From: Lachnospiraceae bacterium
GTDB lineage: Bacteria > Bacillota > Clostridia > Lachnospirales > Lachnospiraceae
Direction of reading: 5' to 3'
NCBI GenBank assembly: GCA_022796475.1
Contig: JAAWIS010000024.1
Span: forward strand, 1-46,118
Length of the DNA: 46,118 nucleotides
Within the stretch, counting starts at the first letter, position 1, and the number at the start of each line of letters is the position of its first letter. Below, piece after piece: positions 1 to 7,403 of the stretch. Below the pieces are notes generated by a model that worked only from the letters and a program-made list of their open reading frames with translations, did not search any database and was not told the DNA's origin. The translations under genes and the position numbers were made by a program.

Positions 1-230
1 CTTTGGTTTCTGCCTCCGTAGTTTCTTCCGGCTTGATTTCTTCTCCCTTCGTTTCTGTTTCTGCCTCTGTGGTTTCTTCCGGCTTGATTTCCTCTTCTTT
101 GGTTTCTGCCTCCGTAGTTTCTTCCGGCTTGATTTCTTCTTTCGTTTCTGTTTCTGCCTCTGTGGTTTCTTCCGGTTTAATCTCTTCTTTGGTTTCTGCT
201 TCCGTAGTTGTTTCTGGTTTCGTTTCTTCT
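1..230 (-). repeat. Coding tandem repeat (about 42-51 bp units)
   Basis: At least five imperfect units encode IKPEETTEAET flanked by variable KEE/ETETK linkers, continuing past the window edge. Units differ by in-frame 3- or 6-base steps and by silent changes, as expected of an array that expands and contracts by recombination. This is a coding minisatellite, not a CRISPR array. Confidence 0.85.
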
Positions 231-616
231 GCTTTTGTTGGATCTGACGTACTGCCTTCGGTTTCCTTTGGCGCCGTTTCTCCTTCCGGCTCCTTCTCTT
301 CCTCAATGTTTCCCTCTATGGAATCGGCCTCCCCCTCCTTTTTCGTTTCGGTTCCTTCTTGATTTTCTTCTGCTTCCAGCCCTTCTTTGGGAGCGGTCGT
401 TTCTTCCTTCTCCGTATGATCCAAGTCCTGTGGCTCCTCAGCCTCAAGACCTTCTTTCGGCAATTCCTTTTCTTCTGGCAAGCTGCCTGTTTTCCTGGCA
501 TTCCCTGTTTCCCGGAACGTATTGGTTCCTGCATATACTGCGTCCGGCACATATGCTACCAGCATAAATGCCATGATAAAACTAAGAATGCCGGAAAGAA
601 TTCGTTTTCTTTTCAT
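1..616 (-). CDS. Secreted E/T/K-rich repeat surface protein (3' end cut by window edge)
   Basis: The frame is open from the ATG at 616 to the window edge, about 205 codons, with no stop. It begins with a classical signal peptide: basic MKRKR, a hydrophobic stretch to about residue 22, and a likely cleavage after VYA near residue 30. The mature part is low complexity and acidic, rich in Glu, Thr, Lys and Pro. From about residue 130 it becomes imperfect tandem units containing IKPEETTEAET. An AGAGGTG ribosome site sits 8 bases before the ATG, and the gene starts 17 bases after the preceding CalY-like gene, so it is probably the last visible gene of the sipW operon. I infer a cell-surface stalk or adhesin. 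Any anchor or ligand domain lies outside the window, so function is not assignable. Confidence 0.75.
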   Translation of the reverse strand, partial: MKRKRILSGILSFIMAFMLVAYVPDAVYAGTNTFRETGNARKTGSLPEEKELPKEGLEAEEPQDLDHTEKEETTAPKEGLEAEENQEGTETKKEGEADSIEGNIEEEKEPEGETAPKETEGSTSDPTKAEETKPETTTEAETKEEIKPEETTEAETETKEEIKPEETTEAETKEEEIKPEETTEAETETKGEEIKPEETTEAETK

Positions 617-633
617 ACTCTTCACCTCTTTCT

Positions 634-1197
634 TTATTCTTCAGGCCAGCCAGCCGCTTCCCAAATATTCGAACCATTATTCGCCCATTGAACCCCCTGG
701 GCATCTATCTGAATCAAAACAGTGCACTTTTTATACTCATTTCCCATCCCCTGAGCAAACACAACGGCCGTAAAGAAATCAGCTGTCTGGCTGCCTGCTT
801 CCACCGGTTCCAGACAGTAATACCAGCCATCCTGTTCCACCCAGTCATCTTCATTCAAAACCAATCGGATCTGTTCTCCGATTTCTTCATTTCCTATTTC
901 CCGCCCATCTGCAAGGGCAGCGCTTGTTACCGGCCGAACCCGGATCCAAGCTGTATTTAACCCTGTATTTTTTACATAGGCAGTCTGCTCTGCAACCTGC
1001 CCCGGCATTATCCCTTTCATAGGGCCTCCGGGATATGGTTTCCCGTCTTTTGTTTCCCTGCAAAGCAAAATCTTCACATTTCCTGCTGTAATTACATTTT
1101 CAGTCTGTTCATTTGCAGTAAAATATGCCAATGAACCGGCTCCCGCAAATGAACAGGCTGCGATTACCATTGCAATTAACAAAACCTTCCTTTTCAT
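634..1197 (-). CDS. SipW-dependent CalY/TasA-like secreted protein (fourth paralogue)
   Basis: 187 residues from the ATG at 1197; an upstream in-frame GTG at 1209 is less likely because the GGAAGG site fits the ATG. The N-terminus MKRKVLLIAMVIAACSFAGA leads into GSLAYFTANEQTENVITAGN, the hallmark of SipW-type signal peptides (hydrophobic segment, then a (A/T)YFT motif and N-[VT]-[FI]-T-[AV]-G). The middle shows the camelysin pattern of an N-T-G turn followed by a β-strand (KNTGLNTAWIRVR). It is the most divergent of the four paralogues and lies after a 335-base gap containing a stem-loop. Likely a minor, capping or anchoring fibre component; this is inference. Confidence 0.8.
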   Translation of the reverse strand: MKRKVLLIAMVIAACSFAGAGSLAYFTANEQTENVITAGNVKILLCRETKDGKPYPGGPMKGIMPGQVAEQTAYVKNTGLNTAWIRVRPVTSAALADGREIGNEEIGEQIRLVLNEDDWVEQDGWYYCLEPVEAGSQTADFFTAVVFAQGMGNEYKKCTVLIQIDAQGVQWANNGSNIWEAAGWPEE

Positions 1198-1532
1198 ACT
1201 TGCTGTCACCTTCCCTTTCTTTTGGCGCTCATTCCTTTAGTTCTATCATCAAATTGCTTTTTCCTGCTTTGCAATTTATTTTCAAAATCCATATCTGGCA
1301 GTGTACATTCGTGTGCCAGCCCTTGACAGCTTTTATGGTAAAACTGGCACGTCAGAAAGCTGTTTTGCTGCCTCCAAAAGCCTTATTTTAATGTGTATGG
1401 TTATCCAAAACCCTGTTCCGGATAACCATACCATTACAGCCTACACGATTTCCAGGCACGTCTTTTACCCGGATTTTCTTAAATCGTTAATCTGTTTCTT
1501 AATTTGATTTGCCTGCATCCCTATGCAGAACA
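1198..1532. other. Intra-operon gap with one strong stem-loop
   Basis: 335 bases between the third and fourth CalY-like genes with no credible ORF. The only clear structure is the perfect stem-loop at 1395-1431. No strong promoter is visible on the minus strand. Confidence 0.6.
1395..1431 (-). promoter_or_regulatory. Perfect 12-bp stem-loop inside sipW operon
   Basis: GTATGGTTATCC and its exact complement GGATAACCATAC are separated by 13 bases. No U-run follows on the transcribed (minus) strand, so it is unlikely to be a simple terminator. It may stabilise the upstream part of the message or be a processing site, setting different levels of the subunits on either side. Confidence 0.55.
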
Positions 1533-2201
1533 TTACGGATTTTTTGTATACTGGTTAAAGGGATTTGATTCCCCGCTGTATGGCAGCGCTGCTGCAAATG
1601 CTGCTTCTGCACTTTCAAACCCTGCCGTCTGAACGCCTTCTGCCATTACCTGAATATTTAACCGTTTCACCGTATCACTTCCGTTTCCAGTGAGAATAAT
1701 CCCCTTGGTTTTCAGGTCTTCAATCGTTTCGTTCGTTACTTTTGCATCCATATACACGCCGGTAATAGCGTCTGAAACTGTAGTTGCTTCCGGGGCAAGG
1801 CCTTCCGGATATGTGGCCACATAAACGTTATAATTTAAGTTTCCGATTACAGTGGTATAAGAATCGTCTGCCCAGTTCCACTCATCTCCTCCTTTTACAA
1901 GGTGAAGGTATCCATTTTCATCCAATTCAGCAGGAACTGCAATATGTACTCTTACAAACGCCTGTTCAGAGCCTATATTGGTTACATCTACTTCCTTTTT
2001 CACAGCATCTTTTTCTTCACCGGGATACAGCTTCGAATCTGGTATAAATTCCTCATCCAGACGAATATCCACATCCCCCACTGTAAATACATTTTCACTC
2101 TTGTCGGTATCTGTAAAATACGCAAGAGAACCTCCCACTACCAAAATGGAAGTGACTGCCACTGCCAGGGCTGTTGTTAATACTAATTTTTTCTTCATCA
2201 T
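1533..2201 (-). CDS. SipW-dependent CalY/TasA-like secreted protein (third paralogue)
   Basis: 222 residues from the ATG at 2201, chosen because AAAGG lies 9 bases upstream and the next residues MKKKLVLTTALAVAVTSI form the signal peptide. An in-frame ATG at 2261 overlaps the previous stop (ATGAATGA) and could allow coupled initiation with a 20-residue extension. The signature GSLAYFTDTDKSENVFTVGD marks the SipW-type cleavage region. A conserved turn (TNIGSEQAFVRVHI) marks the TasA/camelysin β-sandwich. In Bacillus these proteins polymerise into matrix fibres after SipW cleavage. Probably a fibre subunit or accessory here. Confidence 0.85.
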   Translation of the reverse strand: MMKKKLVLTTALAVAVTSILVVGGSLAYFTDTDKSENVFTVGDVDIRLDEEFIPDSKLYPGEEKDAVKKEVDVTNIGSEQAFVRVHIAVPAELDENGYLHLVKGGDEWNWADDSYTTVIGNLNYNVYVATYPEGLAPEATTVSDAITGVYMDAKVTNETIEDLKTKGIILTGNGSDTVKRLNIQVMAEGVQTAGFESAEAAFAAALPYSGESNPFNQYTKNP

Positions 2202-2253
2202 ATTGTTCTGCCTTTCCAAGACTTTCATTCCCATATCTGACTTCCGCCAGAGA

Positions 2254-2886
2254 TCATTCATTTCCTGATGAACTTACCTGCTGCCAGGCTTCCGACGCAT
2301 CTGCTATATTCGCCTTCTGTACGGCAAATGCCTGGAAGGTTAAGGTAGGAAGCAAATCGGATCCGCCTGCTTCCAGCTTATCCATATCTTCTTTTGTTAC
2401 AATGCTGCTCACTGTAACCGCTCCGTTTGGATAAGTATCTGTTCCTTTTAAAATATAGCTTGTCCAATCATTCATTAATTCAGCAGAAGCGTCTGAGCCT
2501 TCATTGGCTGCTTCCTTGTAATATACCTGTTCTTCACCTTTACCTGCATCTGCCAGCAGCGTCCAGCCTTCTGCTATATTCTCAGACGTAAATGTTCCAA
2601 AAAATGTTCCGTAATTTGCAGACGGCGTAATCTTTACAAATACATAGCAAGGTTCGCTTCCAGCAGTTACGGTTACCTTTGGATCCTTTTCAATCACATC
2701 TCCAGGAACCATTTTGGCTGTTTGCCCCAAAGGTTTCGTTTCTTCCAGCTTAATCTTCACATTCCCGTAGGTAAATGTATTCACAACCTGTTCTGTAGAA
2801 GCTGTCAGCCAGGCAACTGTAGCGCCCATAGCTCCTCCAAATATCAGCATCGCTGCCATTAACACAGCAACTGTTTTTTTCTTCAT
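2254..2886 (-). CDS. SipW-dependent CalY/TasA-like secreted protein (second paralogue)
   Basis: 210 residues. N-terminus MKKKTVAVLMAAMLIFGGAM is followed by GATVAWLTASTEQVVNTFTYGN, a variant of the SipW-type motif with WLT in place of YFT. The body contains VTAGSEPCYVFVKI, close to the same segment of the first paralogue including its Cys. Thr/Ser/Gly-rich β-sandwich of the TasA/camelysin type. It lies 50 bases downstream of the first paralogue, in one operon. Likely a structural subunit of an extracellular fibre; which of the four is the major one cannot be read from sequence. Confidence 0.85.
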   Translation of the reverse strand: MKKKTVAVLMAAMLIFGGAMGATVAWLTASTEQVVNTFTYGNVKIKLEETKPLGQTAKMVPGDVIEKDPKVTVTAGSEPCYVFVKITPSANYGTFFGTFTSENIAEGWTLLADAGKGEEQVYYKEAANEGSDASAELMNDWTSYILKGTDTYPNGAVTVSSIVTKEDMDKLEAGGSDLLPTLTFQAFAVQKANIADASEAWQQVSSSGNE

Positions 2887-2936
2887 TTTGCAAAATCCCT
2901 TTCCGTTTTTCTGATGCTATGCTATATGCCGGCTGG

Positions 2937-3572
2937 TTATTCTGCTGCAGTTGATGCTAAAAATCCGCCTGGAAGTCCGCTTACTGCCGCGTTTGCATCT
3001 GTAAATCCGTCAGCCTGAATCAGGCAGGCAGTAATTTGAATCGTCTTCCCCTCAGTTACAATCTCTTGTAATGCACCGTAATCTGCATCTTCTTTTACAG
3101 AAAACTTAGAAAATACTTCCAAATCAACATCATCCGTTTCTGGCGTTACTACTCCGGCTGTCCAGTAATAATATCCCGGCTTACCATCAACTGCTGTCCA
3201 ATTCTCTGCAATTTGAGCTGCAATTGTCTGACTTTCATCTTCAATTTCACTGATTCCATTTTCTACATGGACAAAGACATAGCAGGGTTCACTTCCTCCC
3301 TTAATATGTACAGTAGGATCCTTTGTGTACTCATGTCCCGGAAGCAGCTTATACTGATTTTCCGTTACCCGTTCTGCACCTGGCTCCGCTTCCCCAAGTT
3401 CATTTACTTTTGCCTCATCCAGTCCTCCGTTTTCCGCAAAAGCCACATTATTTCCTACCGTAAAGGTATTATTTACAGTTTCTGTCTGGCTGGTCAGATA
3501 TGCAAATGTCCCCCCAATCGCTCCTGCGCAAATCATAGCTGCCGCTGCTGCTGCAATAATCTGTTTCTTCAT
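2937..3572 (-). CDS. SipW-dependent CalY/TasA-like secreted protein (first paralogue)
   Basis: 211 residues from the ATG at 3572, preceded by AAGGAG; upstream in-frame codons lack a ribosome site. Signal MKKQIIAAAAAAMICAGAIG, then GTFAYLTSQTETVNNTFTVGN, typical of SipW substrates. The segment IKGGSEPCYVFVHVENG is shared with the second paralogue. As the first gene after sipW it is the best candidate for the major subunit, compare tasA next to sipW in Bacillus and bsaA with sipW in Clostridium perfringens. The polymerising role is inferred from family and context. Confidence 0.87.
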   Translation of the reverse strand: MKKQIIAAAAAAMICAGAIGGTFAYLTSQTETVNNTFTVGNNVAFAENGGLDEAKVNELGEAEPGAERVTENQYKLLPGHEYTKDPTVHIKGGSEPCYVFVHVENGISEIEDESQTIAAQIAENWTAVDGKPGYYYWTAGVVTPETDDVDLEVFSKFSVKEDADYGALQEIVTEGKTIQITACLIQADGFTDANAAVSGLPGGFLASTAAE

Positions 3573-3700
3573 ACTCCTTGCTCCTTTCTTGCACATCCTG
3601 TGCATAAAAATTAAGTTTCCTGTAACTGTCTTTGATTGTTTCAGCTACATTTCTTTTTATAAATCAAAGCTATTGCTTTAATTCCATTTTGAGTTCTCCG

Positions 3701-4312
3701 TTAAGTTTCTTTCTTGTTGTCAGGCTCCGGCCCATCTCCTGCCTGTTTCACCGCTTCCATCTTTAACAGCTCACTTTCTGCCGACTTTCTCCGGTCTATT
3801 TCATCTGCCTTATCAATCCAATCCGGCACAAAAGTTAATATCAGTAAAATCAGCGCTCCGCTGGCTGCCAGATAGATTCCCGGCGGTTTTGTCACATAGT
3901 CGGAAACGTACCCAAGGCCTGGGATACAAAATATCGGTTTTCCAATTAAGTTATTAAAATGCACCGGGCTCCCATCATGGATTATGTTCCCCTCTGGATC
4001 CTTATTTGCAATTCCCTGTGTGTAAAACTGCTGATTTTCCAAGTCCACCTTATATACCTGGTGAGTCGCCACAACCAGCTCTTCATTTAAAATAAATGTA
4101 ATGTTGTCACCTGCCTGTATGGATTCCGGGGCAGTTTTTTTTACATAGATCAAAGCGCCTACCGGGTATTGGGGCTCCATACTTCCGCTTAAGATGGTAT
4201 ACGGCGTCAGTCCTACCACACGGACGCCGGCCAGCAGAACTGCCAAAATAACCACAAGGCCTACCAATACTGTGGTTGCTCCGTTCCATATTTTCTTAAC
4301 TGTCTGATTCAT
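3701..4312 (-). CDS. sipW: SipW-type (ER-type) signal peptidase I
   Basis: 203 residues from the ATG at 4312 (GAGAGG upstream); a TTG at 4351 would add 13 residues. A membrane segment at about 15-33 is followed by the catalytic SGSMEP box with nucleophile Ser44. His84 (VATHQVYKV) replaces the Lys of ordinary bacterial signal peptidases, as expected for the SipW/archaeal/ER class. A second membrane helix spans about 150-170, with a charged cytoplasmic tail. It cleaves the atypical signal peptides of the four downstream CalY/TasA-like proteins. First gene of the leftward operon, so its promoter must lie in 4313-4620, where no strong leftward promoter is visible in the present orientation. Confidence 0.93.
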   Translation of the reverse strand: MNQTVKKIWNGATTVLVGLVVILAVLLAGVRVVGLTPYTILSGSMEPQYPVGALIYVKKTAPESIQAGDNITFILNEELVVATHQVYKVDLENQQFYTQGIANKDPEGNIIHDGSPVHFNNLIGKPIFCIPGLGYVSDYVTKPPGIYLAASGALILLILTFVPDWIDKADEIDRRKSAESELLKMEAVKQAGDGPEPDNKKET

Positions 4313-4368
4313 CCCGTTCCTGTCCTCTCTTCTGCCTTTCTTCCTCTCCAATCATTTCCTGAAAAGGT

Positions 4369-4394
4369 GGGGAATAAAGTAAACTTTATGCCCC
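4369..4394 (+). repeat. Left 26-bp inverted repeat flanking promoter block
   Basis: GGGG clamp, ATAAAGTAAACTTTAT dyad core, CCCC clamp. It matches the reverse complement of 4596-4621 at 22 of 26 positions, with 201 bp between the copies. In the sipW message it would form a leader hairpin without a U-run. It may be a recombination half-site, an operator or a leader hairpin. Confidence 0.75.
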
Positions 4395-4460
4395 ATAAAA
4401 GCAATTCCATTCAAACGTAAATTTTTTTGATAAATTTTTTAAAAAAATAGAAAATGTAAC

Positions 4461-4489
4461 GTTTTAGTTAATGGCTGCTGTGATATACT
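4461..4489 (+). promoter_or_regulatory. Extended -10 promoter P1, reading away from sipW
   Basis: TGATATACT at 4481-4489 is an extended -10 (TGnTATACT). The -35 is weak (TTTTAG near 4462). The following 25 bases resemble those after P2, so the two promoters look like a tandem duplication. Confidence 0.6.
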
Positions 4490-4520
4490 ATTAAAAAATG
4501 GAAAAATAAAACGAAAAAGG

Positions 4521-4550
4521 TTGATATTTGAAAAGTTTTTATGATATACT
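4521..4550 (+). promoter_or_regulatory. Strong promoter P2, reading away from sipW
   Basis: TTGATA at 4521-4526, 18-base spacer, extended -10 TGATATACT ending at 4550. Transcription would start near 4557 and meet the terminator at 4594-4630 after about 70 bases, so in this orientation it drives no gene. Confidence 0.7.
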
Positions 4551-4593
4551 ACGAAAATATGGAACTGGAAAAATAAAAAATCGTATTTTTATG

Positions 4594-4630
4594 CCGGGGA
4601 TCAAAGTTTACTTAATTCCCCGGTTTTTTA
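4594..4630 (+). terminator. Rho-independent terminator containing the right inverted repeat
   Basis: CCGGGGA pairs with TCCCCGG around a 16-base loop, followed by TTTTTTATT. The loop carries AAAGTTTACTT, the core of the inverted repeat. It would end any transcript from P1 or P2. Confidence 0.8.
4596..4621 (-). repeat. Right 26-bp inverted repeat flanking promoter block
   Basis: Reverse-complement partner of 4369-4394 (22/26 identical, including an 11-base AAGTAAACTTT core and both GGGG/CCCC ends). It forms the stem-loop of the terminator at 4594-4630. Confidence 0.75.
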
Positions 4631-4659
4631 TTGCTTTTTCTGTCTGTGGGATGTAAACT
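4631..4659 (+). promoter_or_regulatory. Promoter of the rRNA methyltransferase gene
   Basis: TTGCTT, 17-base spacer, TGTAAACT (extended -10 TAAACT) directly after the terminator. It gives the methyltransferase its own start and makes P1/P2 unnecessary for it. Confidence 0.5.
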
Positions 4660-4721
4660 AATGTTCTGTTTCTATATTATTATTTCGCGCCTGATAAAAG
4701 GCATAATAGGGAGGAATCAAT

Positions 4722-5942
4722 ATGACCTGTGAAACCACAAAACTACCAGTTGTAACAATCAAAAAAGGCGCCGGACGTTCTTTTAAGTCTGGCGGCGCCT
4801 GGTTTTATGATAATGAAATTGATGCCATAACCGGCACTTTTGAAAACGGGGATATGGTTTCGGTAACCGATTTTGACGGCTATCCTTTGGGACAAGGGTT
4901 CCTTAATTTAAATTCAACTATCGCAATCCGGATGATGACCAGAAAAAAAGATGTGACAGTAAATGAGGAATTCATCGAAATGCGGGTACGGGCTGCCTGG
5001 GAGTACCGGAAGGCTGTAACTGATACCAGTAGCTGCCGCCTGATTTTTGGAGAAGCCGACTTTCTTCCCGGTATTATAATCGATAAATTTTCCGATGTTT
5101 TAGTGGTGGAGTCCTTAGCTCTTGGCATTGACCGCTGGAAAATGATAATCCTGAAAAAAATGTTGGCCGTCCTGTCTGAAGACGGAATTTCGATCCGGGG
5201 CATCTATGAGAGAAGCGATGCCAAGGTACGCCTTCAGGAAGGGATGGAGCGGTTTAAGGGATTTATCGGAGAGCCTTTTGACACGAAAGTAGAAATAACA
5301 GAAAATGGAGTTCGCTATCTGGTAGATGTGCAGGATGGACAAAAAACAGGATTTTTCCTGGATCAAAAGTATAACCGTCTGGCAATCCAGCGCCTTTGCC
5401 CGGGGAAAACGGTGTTAGACTGTTTTACCCACACCGGTTCTTTTGCTTTAAATGCCGGAATTGCAGGCGCCTCCTCTGTTTTAGGTGTAGATGCCTCCCA
5501 GGTTGCTGTCCGGCAGGCTGCTGAAAATGCCCAGTTAAACGGCCTCTCTCAGCGGGTTCAGTTCCAGTGTGCTGATGTTTTTGAGTTCCTTCCTCAGCTT
5601 GAAGCTAAGAAAGAATTGTTTGATGTGGTAATTTTAGATCCACCAGCCTTTACGAAATCCAGAAATTCTATTAAAAATGCAGTAAAGGGATACCGTGAAA
5701 TTAATCTCCGGGGGATGAAATTAGTAAAAGACGGGGGATTCCTGGCAACCTGTTCCTGTTCCCACTTTATGAGTCCAGAGCTATTTACGAAAACCATCCG
5801 GGAAGCAGCCGCTGGAGCCCATAAGCGGCTGCGGCAGGTAGAATACCGCACGCAGGCTATGGATCACCCCATTTTATGGACTGGAGAAGAAACCTCTTAC
5901 TATTTGAAATTTTATATTTTCCAGGTATGCAAGGAACAGTAA
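4722..5942 (+). CDS. Class I SAM-dependent rRNA methyltransferase (RlmI/YwbD-like)
   Basis: 406 residues, ATG at 4722 after GGGAGGA. An N-terminal PUA-type RNA-binding domain (about 10-85) is followed by an RlmI-like linker and a Rossmann methyltransferase. SAM-binding motif I reads VLDCFTHTGSFALNAG at about residue 228; the cytosine-C5 methyltransferase-like DPP motif is VVILDPPAF near 305, with a CSCSH segment near 345. Members of this family methylate a cytosine in 23S rRNA (C1962 in E. coli for RlmI). Monocistronic, with a bidirectional terminator just downstream. The exact target base is not proven by sequence. Confidence 0.9.
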   Translation: MTCETTKLPVVTIKKGAGRSFKSGGAWFYDNEIDAITGTFENGDMVSVTDFDGYPLGQGFLNLNSTIAIRMMTRKKDVTVNEEFIEMRVRAAWEYRKAVTDTSSCRLIFGEADFLPGIIIDKFSDVLVVESLALGIDRWKMIILKKMLAVLSEDGISIRGIYERSDAKVRLQEGMERFKGFIGEPFDTKVEITENGVRYLVDVQDGQKTGFFLDQKYNRLAIQRLCPGKTVLDCFTHTGSFALNAGIAGASSVLGVDASQVAVRQAAENAQLNGLSQRVQFQCADVFEFLPQLEAKKELFDVVILDPPAFTKSRNSIKNAVKGYREINLRGMKLVKDGGFLATCSCSHFMSPELFTKTIREAAAGAHKRLRQVEYRTQAMDHPILWTGEETSYYLKFYIFQVCKEQ

Positions 5943-5977
5943 AAAAGGATTACCAAACCAGTGGATTAAAAATCATA

Positions 5978-6025
5978 CAAGCTCCGCCTGCAACATCTGA
6001 AATGTGCAGGCGGAGCTTGTTGTTA
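5978..6025. terminator. Bidirectional terminator between methyltransferase and NRAMP operon
   Basis: A perfect 15-bp stem (CAAGCTCCGCCTGCA and complement, 5978-5992 with 6005-6019) with a 12-base loop, followed by TTGTTGTT on the plus strand. It serves the convergent genes on both sides. Confidence 0.8.
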
Positions 6026-6040
6026 TAAAAGCCAAATCTA

Positions 6041-7324
6041 TCATCTGCCAAAAAGGGCCAGCAACTTGGTCAACTGCCCAGAAAGGGCAGATACTGTCAT
6101 GACCAGGGCGAACAGATAACTGACAGTCATGCAAATTCGCAGGACAGCAGGCTTTTTATACCCCTCATTAATATCATCACGCCATAGCAGCAGCAGTGTA
6201 AAGAGTCCCCCAACTGGTGTCGCAATTGAAGTTGCAATATTGGCCATAAGGATAAGTTGGGTAGGTGAACCTCCGTAACTATAGCATACCACAGCTGCAA
6301 AAACCAAACAGGCCAGACAACCGAAGCGGACGAATTTGCTTTCCAGCCCCACATCCTGATCAAATCCTGCGCCCAGCAAAACCATCCCCCGTTGGGTATT
6401 GGCCAGTAGTGAGGAGAATCCGGCTCCGATCAAAGCAAGTCCCATGATGTACTTGGCTGCATTGCCCATAATGGGTACCAGCATTTCTGCCAGTTGGGCA
6501 GGCGCTTTGATGGATAACCCCTGAGGATGAAGCACGATTGCGCCAACCAGAATGATAGCTCCAGAAATCAGAACTACGCTGATGACATGAACTAAGGCGT
6601 CAGTGAACATAACTCCATTGAATAAATCTTCTTTATTCCACTTTTTCTCCTTCCCCAGATAGGTAGCATAGATACCTGCAGTAATTGCAGCATTCGTTGA
6701 AATAAAAGCCAGGGCGGTGCCTAAGCTGCCCTCTGGCACCTTGAAGCTAACCAGACCCTTGCCAAATGCCCCCCAATTAGGGCCGCCCACACCAACCAGT
6801 GTGACATAAAAGGAAATAATCATTACCAAGATACATAAAGTAATAATTTTCTCCACCTTGGAGTAAACGTTCTTCGCAAAATAACAGTATAAGACAATTG
6901 CCAGCATAATAGCTGAACCAATTTTCCAGTCCAGTCCGAAAACTAAATTCATTCCAGCGCCAGTACCTGATATATTGCCCATGGTAAAGAACAGACATGA
7001 AAGAAATACTGCTACGCTCACCACACCAGAAGCCACCGGACCGTAATACTTACGAATAGCATGAATGGTTGGCAAGCCGCTAACAATGGCTAACCGGTTG
7101 GTTGTCAGCATGAAAGTAATACCCATAAAAAGGATTGGGACGAACAGCCATACCAGTTCATAACCATAGTTAGCTCCCAGCATGGAGGCGGTAGTAACAG
7201 CTCCTGGGCCAATCACAATGCCAGTGGCAATCAGGCCCGGACCAATTCTTTTCATTAAATCTTTTAACGGCAAACGCTTGATATCAGAACCAAAAACAGC
7301 TCCATTGTCGTTCGTTTTGCTCAT
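6041..7324 (-). CDS. NRAMP-fold transporter lacking the canonical metal-binding motifs
   Basis: 427 residues from the ATG at 7324 (GGGGG site; upstream codons lack one). About 11 membrane helices of the SLC11/NRAMP family. In true Mn/Fe transporters helix 1 carries DPGN and helix 6 carries a Met in an MPH motif. Here helix 1 reads GPGA at residues 39-42 (Asp to Gly, Asn to Ala) and helix 6 reads NAAITAGIYAT at about 211-221 with no MPH. The metal ligands are therefore absent, arguing against a standard divalent-metal substrate. It is encoded 79 bases after a DHDPS-family aldolase, both under a LacI operator, so I infer uptake of a small organic acid or sugar acid. Compare B. subtilis YcsG, an NRAMP-family protein in the kip (5-oxoproline) operon. 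Confidence 0.85.
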   Translation of the reverse strand: MSKTNDNGAVFGSDIKRLPLKDLMKRIGPGLIATGIVIGPGAVTTASMLGANYGYELVWLFVPILFMGITFMLTTNRLAIVSGLPTIHAIRKYYGPVASGVVSVAVFLSCLFFTMGNISGTGAGMNLVFGLDWKIGSAIMLAIVLYCYFAKNVYSKVEKIITLCILVMIISFYVTLVGVGGPNWGAFGKGLVSFKVPEGSLGTALAFISTNAAITAGIYATYLGKEKKWNKEDLFNGVMFTDALVHVISVVLISGAIILVGAIVLHPQGLSIKAPAQLAEMLVPIMGNAAKYIMGLALIGAGFSSLLANTQRGMVLLGAGFDQDVGLESKFVRFGCLACLVFAAVVCYSYGGSPTQLILMANIATSIATPVGGLFTLLLLWRDDINEGYKKPAVLRICMTVSYLFALVMTVSALSGQLTKLLALFGR

Positions 7325-7403
7325 AAGTACCCCCTTTATACGGAAAGAGACGCTGTGCCAAAGCACAGCGCCCCGACAGGTCGTTCTGCGTATGTAATGG
7401 TAA

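Larger units (their letters stand above)
4313..4721. other. Regulatory intergenic region between sipW and the methyltransferase
   Basis: 409 AT-rich bases holding, left to right, a 26-bp inverted repeat, two rightward extended -10 promoters, the second inverted repeat built into a rho-independent terminator, and a separate rightward promoter for the methyltransferase. See the individual entries and the inversion hypothesis in the findings. Confidence 0.7.

Noticed and set aside
1-230. Regularly repeated DNA resembling a CRISPR array
   Set aside because: Repeats are in-frame coding units with no unique spacers, inside an open reading frame with a signal peptide.
3-362. Plus-strand open frame rich in Ser and Val at the left edge
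   Set aside because: It is the antisense shadow of the E/T/K repeat gene; no ribosome site, and a composition explained by the repeat.
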